Positions 29,901-40,229 are shown, counted from the stretch's first letter. The stretch is DNA of 64,000 nt from Eukaryota sp. TZLM1-RC (GCA_040285825.1 JAUPSS010000007.1:954501-1018500), one strand, 5' to 3'. Notes: generated by a model from the letters alone, not told the origin. Numbers and translations: made by a program.

Positions 29901-29948
29901 AGGTCCAATAAGAAATCTCTAGTTACTGCCTCAACTGCCTTTAATTAA

Positions 29949-30084
29949 TGATGCTTTATCCATATATGATAACAAAGAATAAGGAATAATTTATTAGAAT
30001 TTCACCGGCCCTTATAAAGGCCATCACTAGTGAACTATGTTATATAAATATAAATGTACTAGACTAATTGTCCACAGTACAACA
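29949..30084 (-). repeat. gypsy-1 5' LTR (136 bp)
   Basis: It appears to match the 3' LTR at every position when read side by side. It would supply the promoter for minus-strand Gag-Pol. The first Gag ATG (29875) lies 74 bp inside it. Confidence 0.95.
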
Positions 30085-30810
30085 CCTCAGCTCACTGTAA
30101 ATCATGCTCTAAATTGTTCGAAATTGATAACTTCTCGTTCATCATTACATGATGCTGTTAGATACACTGTTTTTAATATGGCACAAACCGCAAGAATATC
30201 GTGTACCAAAGAGCCTCTGCTGAAGGAAACACTTTCTCTAAATAATTTTGGTTCTGATGATAGATGTATGTATACTGTGATTGGATTGATAACTCCGAAG
30301 CTATAGTTGACTTTGTGTTCTTGATTTTAAAGCAAAAAAGACATAGAAAAAATGACAAAGATATCGAAGAGGCTCATGTGTTAGCCTTGGATAATATTTA
30401 TAATAGTTTATTTATAGTTTATTAATAGTTATTGTATTATTGCGCCCATGCGCTTAAGTTAAGGGAAATCCTCATTCCCTTGTAATAAATTACTCTACTT
30501 TTCATATAAGGTCATGTCCCGTCATAACACCCGCAGATCATCAAATGCTGGTAGAAATATACCACTAGCTTTTATTGTTTTCCCATTTTCGATAAATGGA
30601 AGACTATCAGTAGAAGCAGAAACTTTTTTGAATGACTTCCAAAAAATGGTTCAAGAAAAAACAATGAAAAGATTTGATTTTTTTATGGTGTTCACGGATT
30701 CAATTTGCCATTATTAATAGATTACCTCTGTTTTTCAATCGACTAAGAGAAGCTTTAGCTAGACAGCAAGCAGAGCCAGATTTTGTAGAGGAAATCTTGG
30801 TTCAATGAAT
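30085..30810 (+). mobile_element. RLE subfamily B copy, 3' part, itself holding a solo LTR
   Basis: It resumes after gypsy-1 with 'QLTVNHALNCSKL' (second half of the finger), 'SRSSLHDAVRYTVFNM', 'CTKEPLLKETLSLNNF' and a frameshifted RLE core. The tail 'AFIVFPFSINGRLSVEAETF' leads to the 'EEILVQ' end near 30807. A 165-bp solo LTR (30379-30543) interrupts it. The gap to 30876 shows nothing. Confidence 0.85.
30379..30543 (+). repeat. Solo LTR of a third LTR family (165 bp)
   Basis: It begins TGTTAGCC and ends GATCATCA, and interrupts RLE sequence that is continuous in the copy at 1969-2020. The flanks CATG (30375-30378) and AATG (30544-30547) fit a 4-bp duplication with one later change, because undisturbed relatives have AATG. 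Orientation is inferred from an AATAAA-like signal. No other copy is seen in the window. Confidence 0.75.
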
Positions 30811-30875
30811 TTCGTCCCACTAATTATGAATTAATTTTCCTAAATGTACATGTTCAATAAATATCTATATCTTTA

Positions 30876-31083
30876 ATGTCTGGTGATAAATTTCTTGAAG
30901 GTTTCAGATGTTTAGTAAAGGCAAGAGCAGGAAAAGAGTTGAACTTTAATTTCGGGCACAATAGAATTGTTTTCAGTATTCTTAAAGCAATTCCCGAAAT
31001 GCTAACCAAAGCACCGTTGAAATTAAAAATAGAGTATGAGAATCGCGCACTGAAAGGTTTGATGGGTTGGTGCGTGTATTGAG
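30876..31083 (+). mobile_element. RLE C-terminal tail fragment
   Basis: 'LNFNFGHNRIVFSILKAIPE' and 'YENRALKGLMGW' match the tail pattern (NRIVF...K.IP) of the other copies. The start codon is fortuitous. The following 31084-31620 is AT-rich. A minus frame at 31382-31594 looks mildly coding and carries TTCACCTCAG near 31563, but I cannot assign it. Confidence 0.55.
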
Positions 31084-31629
31084 GATTTTGAGTTCTAGTT
31101 TTATGTTTAGTTGTTTAACAATTGCATTTGAATGAAATAAGTTCTTTTAAAACAGTTTGGGAGAATAAATAAGCGAGAAATAGGAAAGTTTAAATAGATA
31201 TTGTTTTTCTAAACATTATCGTGTACATGTTCCAACTACTGTTCCTTTCCAACATAAAACACGATCAATTGGTTCATGATGTTCCCATACTGAAATCGTT
31301 TCTTAATAGAAATCTCTTTTCAAAATTCTCAAATCTGGCTGCTGGTTACTAGCATTTGCTTCTTATATCATGAACATTCCATTAATGTGATCGGAAAAGC
31401 CTAATGGAATCAGTGATTCTTTGGATTCTTTTTGTATTTGAAGATGCCCAATTACAGAAGCCCTGTGAATACTTTGCCAATAAAACAACTTGTTCAATTT
31501 CAAAAGACATCTCTTCCAATATAATATAAACTGACGGTACAGCATCTGTAGAGAGTATGAAACTGAGGTGAAAAACAACGTTGCAAACCAGCACTGAATT
31601 TGAATCAATCGGTATCGCAGATGTTTGAA

Positions 31630-32158
31630 TATATCACAGCTATATATAGAATTCGTGAAACAAACAATATGGCAGATCTCGCAACAACTCAATGTAGTCA
31701 TTATATCACTAATGTTGTTAAGCAGATTCAATGTTGCACACCTTCAGAATGATCCTCAAAGCACCAAATTCTTGAACATTATGGGAATTGCACAATCCGA
31801 AGTGACTCCCCTTGATGACTCAGAATTTTACAAACGAAATAAATATGCAAATCCTTTGAAAGAATTGAAACATGTTCGCCATGTAGATTACCAAATTTGC
31901 CCATTTGCTATATCGTTGTATGGTCGTCTTGGAAAAACTGCTTTGAATTTTATTGATGATTTTGAAAATCTGGTGAAAAGAAGAATGAATAAGCGTTTTG
32001 ATCGTCGCTTGTGGCTAAATCGTATTGTGTTTACTATTGTCAAATCAATTCCTAAAATGATTTCGAAAGCTTTGATGTCTGTCAGTGCACAATAAGAAGA
32101 CATTGCTGCTGTGAGGTTTGATGGTGTGGAAGCTTGTTTTGAAGATATTGACTTTTAG
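31630..32158 (+). mobile_element. RLE subfamily D 3' fragment, upstream of the isochorismatase gene
   Basis: It reads 'CPFAISLYGRLGKTALNFID', 'RRLWLNRIVFTIVKSIPKMI' and the end 'ACFEDIDF' with a TAG at 32156-32158. A TAA after 'ALMSVSAQ' interrupts it. It stops 82 bp before the start codon of the next gene. Closely similar tails lie at 51790 and 57965. Confidence 0.8.
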
Positions 32159-32240
32159 TCTGGGGTTTGGAAAATAAATTGAAATTAAAAAATATATTAT
32201 GAGATTCATTGAATTATACACATAAATCACGTCGTTTACA

Positions 32241-32831
32241 ATGCTTTCGCTGTCTCCAAATTACAGTCCTTCTCAAGTCTGCTTGCTTGTTTGTGACATT
32301 CAAGAACGTTTTAGGGAACTTTTACCTAACTTTGAAACATTGTTAAAATGTTCACGTATCTTGATCGATGTCTGCAAAGTCTTGGGAATCAACATCGTCA
32401 CTACAGAACAGTATCCCAAAGCTTTAGGTCACACTGTCTCTGAGCTTGCTCCTCTCATTCAAGAACATCCCATTTTTGAGAAAACCTGCTTCTCAATGAT
32501 CACCAAGGATGCAGAATCTCACCTGAAGTCACAAAACTGTGGTAATTTCATCATTGTCGGCCAAGAAACCCACGTTTGCGTTCTCCAAACCGTATACGAT
32601 ATCATCCGCATCGATCCTGAAGCAAAGGTCTTCATTGTAGCTGAAGCCGTTGATAGTCAACGTAAGTTTGACAGAGATATCGCCCTTGCTGAGCTGGGTA
32701 AATTAGACAATGTTTTTATCGTTAGTGCACAGTCACTTGTGTTTAGGTTGCTTGGTGATGCTAAACATCCCCAATTTAAGGAGGTTTCAAAGTTAGCCAA
32801 GGAGTTGATGGATTTAGTCCGCCCTCAATAG
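32241..32831 (+). CDS. Isochorismatase-fold cysteine hydrolase (ISOC1/2-like)
   Basis: This 196-residue protein is of the size of the ISOC2/YcaC-type branch. The catalytic triad is visible as Asp19 ('LVCDIQERF'), Lys81 ('FEKTCFSM') and Cys113 ('GQETHVCVLQ'), with the usual Gly-x-x-Thr lead before the Cys. 'EAVDSQRKFDRDIAL' is typical of ISOC1/2, where the more general family has S-R. The substrate is unknown for most eukaryotic members. No targeting peptide is obvious, so a cytosolic location is likely. It stands alone, with a transposon tail 82 bp upstream. It is clean and intronless. Confidence 0.9.
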   Translation: MLSLSPNYSPSQVCLLVCDIQERFRELLPNFETLLKCSRILIDVCKVLGINIVTTEQYPKALGHTVSELAPLIQEHPIFEKTCFSMITKDAESHLKSQNCGNFIIVGQETHVCVLQTVYDIIRIDPEAKVFIVAEAVDSQRKFDRDIALAELGKLDNVFIVSAQSLVFRLLGDAKHPQFKEVSKLAKELMDLVRPQ

Positions 32832-34208
32832 GTTATTGTTTGTTGCCACGTCACCACTTGCTGTCAAGTTAGTGATTGTGTTTGTTTGATGTATAAATGT
32901 AGGTAAAATCAAGTGTTGGTATCTTGAAATAGTGTGTTGGTGACATCAGTTTTTGTAAATGTAACAAATGCTGATTCTGAAGTCATTTGCACTTCAACAT
33001 TTACCAACACCAAATATAAAATTTAATCTGCAAAATTCATTGAATTAGGACACGTATAATGTAGTATTCCTTTGTGAAAGTCAAAGTTATGGAGTTTAAA
33101 CTCAACTTAAAGTTGAGTGACAACACCAACAACACTAACATTTGGGTTAGGCTCCAGTCTAACTTTCCACTACTATTGGTTTGCTCCTTTTTCTTATTTC
33201 CATAGTGACCAAAGTAACAAAATAAAGATTTTCAAATTTGTGGTTAGTTTTCAGTGACTAGGATGAAATTCCAATGGGTTGTCTTGAACTCACTAAATGA
33301 AACCAAAATACGAGTACACATCATTTAATGTCCAAGTGATTTCTTCATTTTCTTTGGGTTTTCATCGGTTGAAGAAATTTAATAAATTGATACTTCAAAA
33401 AATTGGGATAATCCAGAAGTTTAACAGTTACTCAACCGCAATTTATAAAAATAACCGCAATGATGTAATTATTACCGGGGATGAAATTCCGTTCCACAAA
33501 TTGTTCCAAAATGTTACCAAAACCACATGTTTTTTGATCATTTGTAACTGTTTCGAGAAACTGTACTGACACAAGACAAAATCCATATAAAACTGTTTTC
33601 ACAGCCTTTATCAAAGGAGAGAAGTCTTTATGAAACGCTTAGATACTTCTTTGTATCCCTATCTCATCATCCTAATCAACTCACAACCTTACTAGAGAGA
33701 GAAGTGTTGGTGAAATACTTAGATACTTCTCTGATGTAATTATTACTGTGTGAATTTTCGATGAATTTCAAATGTTTAAAACTAATGAAACATCTTGCAT
33801 CATGTTTGTGAAAGATTGCACCAACTTAAAGTGTTAGTCATTTTTATCTGACATCCAAAGCAAACAAACAGTACAATTGATACTCCAAATATGTGGATAA
33901 TCTAGACTTTCAAATTTGTGGTTAGGTTTCAATGACTCGTTTGAAATTGCAATGGGTTCTCTTGAACTCACTGAATGAATCCAGAAGTTTACCAGCTACT
34001 CAACCACATGGTGAAACTATTGATATGTGAATTTTCCAGGAATTTCAACGGATTTCGACAACAAAAACATCCATAGTTATAGTTTGAACTGATATAAAGA
34101 TTAATGTCATCAAAGGTGCCAATGACTTCTTTTTCAATCTTACCCAATCGAATGTTGGAATGTTCAATTTGTTACTGTTTTTTATTGCGGTTAGACGATA
34201 TTAAACCC
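32832..34208. repeat. Intergenic stretch with degenerate direct duplication (about 33233-33470 and 33908-34010)
   Basis: TTCAAATTTGTGGTTAG, a diverged middle and TCTTGAACTCACT occur at 33233 and 33909. The phrase around AATCCAGAAGTTTA and ACTCAACC occurs at 33410 and 33976. 'TTAGATACTTCT' recurs near 33639 and 33719. The pattern is an old tandem-type duplication of about 0.6-0.7 kb. No gene is recognised; frames at 33297-33569 are low-complexity. Confidence 0.5.
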
Positions 34209-37200
34209 CTAAAGTTCATGTTCGGATATGTAATCCCTTATTAAATCCACAGACTGCAAGATATCGTCTGACATCATGTCCAAGAACTCTACCATTGTTG
34301 CTTCTTCTGCGGCTAACAATTTGAGCATGTTCCTGTAAACCAGAAGATAAGTGAATAACAAAGCCGTTACAAACACTATAATTAATACAGTCAAAGTAAC
34401 ACGAATTCTAAATATTTGACCAATAGAATATGTATGAGCGGCATCGGCTGAGTCTAATGCCAACTCTCTTGCTTGTTCTCCCAAGCTTAGAATCTTATGA
34501 AGGTCCTCACTGTAAGGGGAAATCGTTACTTCGTTTTCTCCTTCACAGAACCTCCGAGTTAGATACACAAAATGGTTGAGAAGGGCGTGGAGAGCGATGT
34601 TGCCGTTGTTGTTATGTTCGTTCGAGAAGTGGATCAAGGATTGTTGTGGATCATTCAAGACTCCTGAATTGAGAATTCTCTGATGCAAATCAATCAACTC
34701 AATGGACACTTCCTTGGCTCTTCGGAAGAAAGCTTTCTGCGCAATGAAATTGTTCATACCATAGGTAATTTGACCAGCAATATCAGTGATTAAATCTACT
34801 CTGAGAGCCGTTTGATGTAGCAGTAGAGGATAATTGCCTAACTGAGTAAATCCTACTAGTGAAACAATGTAAAATCCGGCAATGATTACAAAAATAGCTG
34901 CCAGAGAAAGAGCATAGTGTAGGGTAAACCGTTGCACTTCGCTAAAGTCCATCTTCTGATTAACGTGTTCATCCCATGATTTTGTTCTTGTGTTACCACC
35001 AATGACAAACAGAGTCACCCCCAAAAGCATGCTCGCTAAGCATAGTATAATAAGCAGACGTACGAAACGCGCTAAGCTATATATTTGTTTAACATCATCA
35101 TCCGAAACTTGAATAGTTCCTTCCAGTATGATGTCTCTCATTCTTGTTAAGCTTGATGAAATGCTCTCAGTGATTTTATGAATTTTTCGAGAGGATATAA
35201 CTGCCATTCCAAGACTCTGCCGCAATTCTTCTGATAGTGAAGAATCAGCAAAAGAGTTTGTGAGTGTAAAATTGTTATATAACAATGGAGCTTGGCCCTC
35301 TGAAAAATCATAGTAGAACTGATGGAGATTGCTCTGGTTGCACCAATTGAGAGAGATTTGGCCCGTAATGTTTACATAAAACTCAAACGAGGACAGCTGA
35401 GCTTGCAATTGTTTGGCGTCATCAATGATACGTGGAGCTACAAAGCCCTGAGAATCAATATTGGTAATTGCAGCAATGGTAAGCAGGAGAGAGTTGTAGT
35501 GCTCCTGGCCACTGGTCCAAACATTGCAATCTGATTCAAAGATAGAGACCTGGAATCTGCGCCAGGCTTCCTGAAATTGAAATTCTGCATCAACAACCAT
35601 CTTCAATAAATCAAAAGATCGTTCTGCAGCATCAAAAACACTGTTGACTTGGCTATTTCGATAAGAGGACGATAAAAGAATGAAGTGAAGAGTTCCTAGT
35701 AATATTATAGCCATAATGAAAAGCAGTGGAACACAACGTTTGTAACGCCTTGATGTCGGTCGCTGTGCAAGCGAAATCACCAGTAGAAGCAGTACAAGAA
35801 CCATGGAAACTCCCAATAACCCCCATGATGGTAGTATACGCTGTTTGATGCTATTTATCGTGGCTAAAACTTCCATTCTACCCGCATTAGCCAACCCCGC
35901 TGCAACATTCTCAATCTCATCATGAAGACCAACAGCTAAATCTGTCCATCTATCGTTGGTGAGAGTTTCATAAACAAGTTCCAACTGTGCGACTTTGCTT
36001 TTTTCCATGTCTTCATTCTTTGTTGAATAGAGCGTCACTTGTGGATACTTCAACCTCTTCTGCAAGTAATTGGTTTCAGCAATGAAATTGTAGTTGAACT
36101 GCTCAAATCTGTTGAGAAAAGCACTATCTGCTTGGTGAGCAAACGTGGCTATTGTTAATGCTATATCTTCAACGTATCTGAGCTCGTTATAGAGCGAGCA
36201 CGACTCACTTATTTGTTGAAGAACACTTGGTGTCAAATCTAAACTTAACAGATAGTGTAACAGGTCTTGTCTTCTACCAGATTGTACAACGTCCATGTAC
36301 TGATTGAGAAAGAATTCGTCCCCAAAAGCTGTGTACATTAGAGCAGAAGAGCTACTCTCCTTGTCAAGGTTGAGAATCTCTGACACTGCATTTCTAACAG
36401 ATTGTAGAATGACCACCCTACTGTTGATAAACTCTACATCTTTGGTGGTATGAAAAAAAGAATACATGAAGATTACAAGTGATAGCAACACAACTAGACC
36501 CACAATGACAAAGACCGAACGACACTGGGAAGGTGAATGTTCAATGTCCATGCTCTCTTTCTGTTCAACCACAGGCCTACTGTGATCTGACATGTCAAGT
36601 TCTATTGATCGTAATACGGAGTTATCAGAAGATTCAGACAGGGATTCTACATCATCACTGATAGAGTCCTCTTCATTGTGTGTTGCTTTTGATTTCTGTT
36701 TGGATATAAACTTTTCATCATTCAGGATTCTTTCAACTTCAGCTTTTGGAACATACAAAAACAAATTAAGGATACCACTTCGTTGTCGCGTTATCTTAGC
36801 AAACGAACGTCTGAAAAGCCCTAGAGCGATGAAGATAATGATCATCAATGCTGTGAGAATTGACAAAATTTGTTCAAATTGAGCACTCCTAAAAAACTCT
36901 GTTGAACTATCCAAAAAGTAGGAAGCTAGGCTAATCATGGCATTTGAAATAGCCTCAAGACTGCTCTGAACCCTAGATAATCCACCCAGTGTTACATTTT
37001 GTCCATTGAAAACAGCATGAGCAAGGAGTGAAGACTCTAGCGTATGACGAAGCCCAAGTTCAAAGGGACTAAAGGTACCTACACCAGCTTTAGGGGGAAT
37101 GAAATCGCGATCATAGACCACAGCATATCTTGGGTCTTGTAACAAGGCCTGTACCTGTGGAGAGGGCGGTTGCACATCGAAATCAATGCTTCGTTCGCAT

Positions 37201-39353
37201 AAATCGTACCCATCGTTAGTCACAGGGTGTGGAAGTGAAAGGCGTCGTACATGGAAATCTAGGTGGCGTGATTCTCTATCCAGTTGGTTGGCATATTGGG
37301 TAACATTTGCTTCAAGTCCCTGATGTAGAAACATCATGTTTGCTGTTAAATCCAGATAGCTGGCAAGATGAGTGATTCCATCAACCTCATACAACTGGTT
37401 GAGCCTGTGTGAAACGAGAGACAGAATGTTCGAAGATGTACTAAATGACCGGGCTGAGAGAGCTAGCAAGATGACCAAAGCCAACAGCACAGATCTATGA
37501 AGCACCTTTATTGCACTTTGCTTCTTCTTCGACCCAGCGCCTGCACGTTCAACTTGATCAATGTTGAGACTCTTTGACCTTCTTTTCAACTTTGCACTTC
37601 TCGAAACATTGAGAGAACCAGAGAAGGAAGAACCTTCATGACTTGAACCATTCTCTGAAGAAGCCATAAGTTGAGCTTGTTGTTCCCACTCCATGGCCAG
37701 CTCCTCATCACACTCAATTTCTCTAATGAATTTGGCATAAGACTTAAGAATTGGTTGTTGATCAATGTTTGTTTTCAACAGCTTATTGACTTGATTGTAA
37801 AACATTTCCTTCTTCTTTTGAACCTTTTTTAGAATGGCCAGCAGTTTGTTCAAGTCAGGTTCCTCTACAAGAAGCTGCTTCCAGAACAAGTGAAGTTCTT
37901 CCAAGCATTGGTCATGGTAAACTGACAGTTGCTTCTGTTGACGTTGAATACTGAGAAAACTTGAAGTGTCCATGGTTTGTCCAATGGAATTCTTTCTTCG
38001 CCGAACTTCCAACGTCTGTGTCAACTTGCCAACCCAACAATTTTGATGGAAATGAATATCTTTATCGAGTGTTTTGATAGAAGAAAGAATGGCAGATGCT
38101 GCCACTAGGTCATTGAAAAGATGTATTTCAATGTTAGCCTTCATACACATCATCTCAATTGATTCTGGAAAGAGATGCAAGGCCGAATCGTACAAGAGTT
38201 TAATGGTAGATTTGAACTCAGACTTATGCGGCTTGGGATCCAGGCAACGACTGAGGACATCCACTGAAAACACATTTGGTTTGGGAAAATGAAGCTTCAA
38301 CTCTTGTCCTCGCAGCAAATTATCATCAGCAACTACATTCTCCTTCTCTTCCAGCAGCCCTTGTTCATCATAGTGTGCATGGAGAGATAAAAGGATCTCC
38401 TCCAACTTTATGTATCTCCGGTGTGTCAAATAGTATCCACCAAGAACACCCAGTAGCATTAATGAGTAGTAGATAATTGAATCTGTCAGGACATTGTGTG
38501 GTAAGATGGTACCCAAAAGCGGTCTCACAAGGAACGCGAGTGACGTTCCAACCCACATTCCCTGCACCACATTGAAGAAAAGGTTTGCGTAACGGTTATA
38601 ATAGGGTAGACGTTTGGTGAATGATATGAATGTGACTACCGCACAACCAAAATAAAACACTCTAAATAACCATATTCGAGTGTGCAGGGAGAAGAAAACC
38701 AAGAGGAGTGCTACTTGGGAAATCCAAAACAGCAAATGACATGAGTTATGGGAACGACCGGCAAAGTGGTTGCTTGTAATGTCATCAAAGCCATTAACGC
38801 AAACCACTGCGAGGAAAGATATGAGTATCATTAATACCAACCCTATGGTGGAGACGATGCGGAGAAGAACAGTTGCAGGACCAGTACATTGTACGAGGCC
38901 TTCGATGAACGTAGGATCTGCAACAGAGATTGTTCTGCCACAAGGTATAAAGGAAGCAAACATTGAGATACCTGGAATTAGGAAAATGGTTGAAATAAGC
39001 AAAAGTACAAATGACAAAGTAGAGGACACCCATTGATGACTTTCAGGAGAGCATCTGAAGAGAAGAACTGAAAGAATTATGAGAAATGCACATCCTGAGA
39101 GCATGAAAACAGTCCGAAAAGTGGAAGGATGGGTGTCATATAAGGCAAGAGAAATGACATCAACTAATGGTTTAACATCAAATATGGGATGAAAATCTAT
39201 CCTTCTCAAAACAAAAGCGATGAGTTGAAGCAGTGATATGATTAAGAGGATAAACCCAAAGCTGTTGTTGATTGGATGTAAACTTTGTAGCCTTTTTGAA
39301 ACCCAATTGTGATGAGAGTGAGCCTTTGCATCGTGATGAGCTATTGATGACAT
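34209..39353 (-). CDS. Giant polytopic membrane protein, TmcB-like, with four tandem sensor-type ectodomains
   Basis: A single 1714-codon frame starts at the ATG at 39353. Residues 1-320 hold about eight transmembrane helices. Residues about 340-560 form a soluble helical region with TPR-like character ('LYDSALHLFPESIEMMCMKA', then 'KLTQTLEVRRRKNSI'), resembling the TmcB/TmcC region of heterolobosean and ciliate membrane proteins. Four modules follow, each a helix, a roughly 170-260-residue extracellular helical segment and another helix: about 620-830, 950-1185, 1213-1440 and 1485-1665. The ectodomains look like four-helix or nitrate-sensor-type bundles. The short C-terminal tail has no cyclase, kinase or PAS domain, unlike many TmcB relatives. 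A receptor or mechanosensory role is inference. Confidence 0.75.
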   Translation of the reverse strand: MSSIAHHDAKAHSHHNWVSKRLQSLHPINNSFGFILLIISLLQLIAFVLRRIDFHPIFDVKPLVDVISLALYDTHPSTFRTVFMLSGCAFLIILSVLLFRCSPESHQWVSSTLSFVLLLISTIFLIPGISMFASFIPCGRTISVADPTFIEGLVQCTGPATVLLRIVSTIGLVLMILISFLAVVCVNGFDDITSNHFAGRSHNSCHLLFWISQVALLLVFFSLHTRIWLFRVFYFGCAVVTFISFTKRLPYYNRYANLFFNVVQGMWVGTSLAFLVRPLLGTILPHNVLTDSIIYYSLMLLGVLGGYYLTHRRYIKLEEILLSLHAHYDEQGLLEEKENVVADDNLLRGQELKLHFPKPNVFSVDVLSRCLDPKPHKSEFKSTIKLLYDSALHLFPESIEMMCMKANIEIHLFNDLVAASAILSSIKTLDKDIHFHQNCWVGKLTQTLEVRRRKNSIGQTMDTSSFLSIQRQQKQLSVYHDQCLEELHLFWKQLLVEEPDLNKLLAILKKVQKKKEMFYNQVNKLLKTNIDQQPILKSYAKFIREIECDEELAMEWEQQAQLMASSENGSSHEGSSFSGSLNVSRSAKLKRRSKSLNIDQVERAGAGSKKKQSAIKVLHRSVLLALVILLALSARSFSTSSNILSLVSHRLNQLYEVDGITHLASYLDLTANMMFLHQGLEANVTQYANQLDRESRHLDFHVRRLSLPHPVTNDGYDLCERSIDFDVQPPSPQVQALLQDPRYAVVYDRDFIPPKAGVGTFSPFELGLRHTLESSLLAHAVFNGQNVTLGGLSRVQSSLEAISNAMISLASYFLDSSTEFFRSAQFEQILSILTALMIIIFIALGLFRRSFAKITRQRSGILNLFLYVPKAEVERILNDEKFISKQKSKATHNEEDSISDDVESLSESSDNSVLRSIELDMSDHSRPVVEQKESMDIEHSPSQCRSVFVIVGLVVLLSLVIFMYSFFHTTKDVEFINSRVVILQSVRNAVSEILNLDKESSSSALMYTAFGDEFFLNQYMDVVQSGRRQDLLHYLLSLDLTPSVLQQISESCSLYNELRYVEDIALTIATFAHQADSAFLNRFEQFNYNFIAETNYLQKRLKYPQVTLYSTKNEDMEKSKVAQLELVYETLTNDRWTDLAVGLHDEIENVAAGLANAGRMEVLATINSIKQRILPSWGLLGVSMVLVLLLLVISLAQRPTSRRYKRCVPLLFIMAIILLGTLHFILLSSSYRNSQVNSVFDAAERSFDLLKMVVDAEFQFQEAWRRFQVSIFESDCNVWTSGQEHYNSLLLTIAAITNIDSQGFVAPRIIDDAKQLQAQLSSFEFYVNITGQISLNWCNQSNLHQFYYDFSEGQAPLLYNNFTLTNSFADSSLSEELRQSLGMAVISSRKIHKITESISSSLTRMRDIILEGTIQVSDDDVKQIYSLARFVRLLIILCLASMLLGVTLFVIGGNTRTKSWDEHVNQKMDFSEVQRFTLHYALSLAAIFVIIAGFYIVSLVGFTQLGNYPLLLHQTALRVDLITDIAGQITYGMNNFIAQKAFFRRAKEVSIELIDLHQRILNSGVLNDPQQSLIHFSNEHNNNGNIALHALLNHFVYLTRRFCEGENEVTISPYSEDLHKILSLGEQARELALDSADAAHTYSIGQIFRIRVTLTVLIIVFVTALLFTYLLVYRNMLKLLAAEEATMVEFLDMMSDDILQSVDLIRDYISEHEL

Positions 39354-39559
39354 TGATCACGACACAACTTGCCTCTTGAGGAGTGAACAAACTAGAAGAT
39401 TATCTACAGCATTGTTAGAGGCCCTCTACAGCAATGACATAATTTGATGGATGGGAAACTAATCAAATTAACAAAACTTTGTTTTTCTTGCCTAGTCTGT
39501 TAGAAATCAAAAACATTCAACAAATTCTAACATAATATATTCAATCACCCCCTTCAGAG

Positions 39560-40225
39560 TCAAATATCTTCCTCGAGAGGTTTTGGAATATAGTCCAAAA
39601 ACAGCACAAATGCACTTGATCTTGAGCAGTTACAGAAATTAATTCTTCCAAAAATTGTTCGTAAGTTATCTTTGAAAGGACGTTTTGGTTTCGCTAAACA
39701 ATGTTTGTATTCATCAGAACTTGCTGAATGTAATGAACACATTGTTGATCGGCTTAATGGTCTCTATGCTTTCAAAGATTTCAAGTGCCCCAAACCCAAT
39801 AATGTCAATTATTGGGAGCATAATGCCTCAACAAAAGATGTAATATTAAAATTAATTAACATTTTGCCCAATGTAAAAGCACCTACAGCTACAGTTGAGT
39901 GCCATGCATTCTCTCCCTGTGTTACCTCTTTTTCTCCCTCTTCCGTTACATCCCATCCTCCCTGTTCAATCACCATGGACCTTCCCTCTGGGGAAGCAAA
40001 TCTAACAAGACAAAGAATGTTCAGTGGTCTTATTCAATTTATCTTTTACGTGTATTTAAATTGACACATTTTGCGTAATTATTCATATGTTAAAGCAAGA
40101 TTTTGCAGCAAAACTAGTATAAGTAAAAGGGCAGTTCAATTTGCTCAAGAAGTCTTCAGGGCTCATTCAATTCAAATTAAGATGTTTTGGAAGGATCCGC
40201 CTGAGTCAACAAAAATATTTTAGTG
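39560..40225 (+). mobile_element. RLE retrotransposon N-terminal fragment
   Basis: 'ILPKIVRKLSLKGRFGFAKQ' and 'CNEHIVDRLNGLYAFKDFKC' resemble the segment before the RT in RLE elements, where a helix with (K/R)x(L/G)RxxxA precedes a 'xLxxLxP' stretch. A second frame follows ('ISKRAVQFAQEVFRAHSI'). No RT follows, so it is a detached 5' piece. The family call is weaker than for the 3' fragments. Confidence 0.45.
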
Positions 40226-40229
40226 ATTT

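Larger units (their letters stand above)
22885..30084 (-). mobile_element. Ty3/gypsy chromovirus-like element 'gypsy-1', 7.2 kb
   Basis: The 136-bp LTRs at 22885-23020 and 29949-30084 look identical by eye. In element orientation they begin TGTTGTAC and end GCATCA. The target duplication is CCTC (22881-22884, 30085-30088). A polypurine tract (AAGAGAGGGAAAAGGTAG) abuts the 3' LTR at 23021. Directly inside the 5' LTR is TTAATTAAAGGCAG, where a primer site should be. Gag-Pol runs on the minus strand and is split by two younger insertions (25063-25894 and 26791-26933). The sum of the uninterrupted parts is a multiple of three, so the frame was open before those insertions. Identical LTRs imply recent transposition. 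Confidence 0.95.

Noticed and set aside
36592-36882. Plus-strand ORFs opposite the giant membrane protein
   Set aside because: They are open only because the opposite strand is coding; they lack domains and conserved features. The same reasoning applies to other shadow frames over USP, LRR, Gag-Pol and BTB genes.
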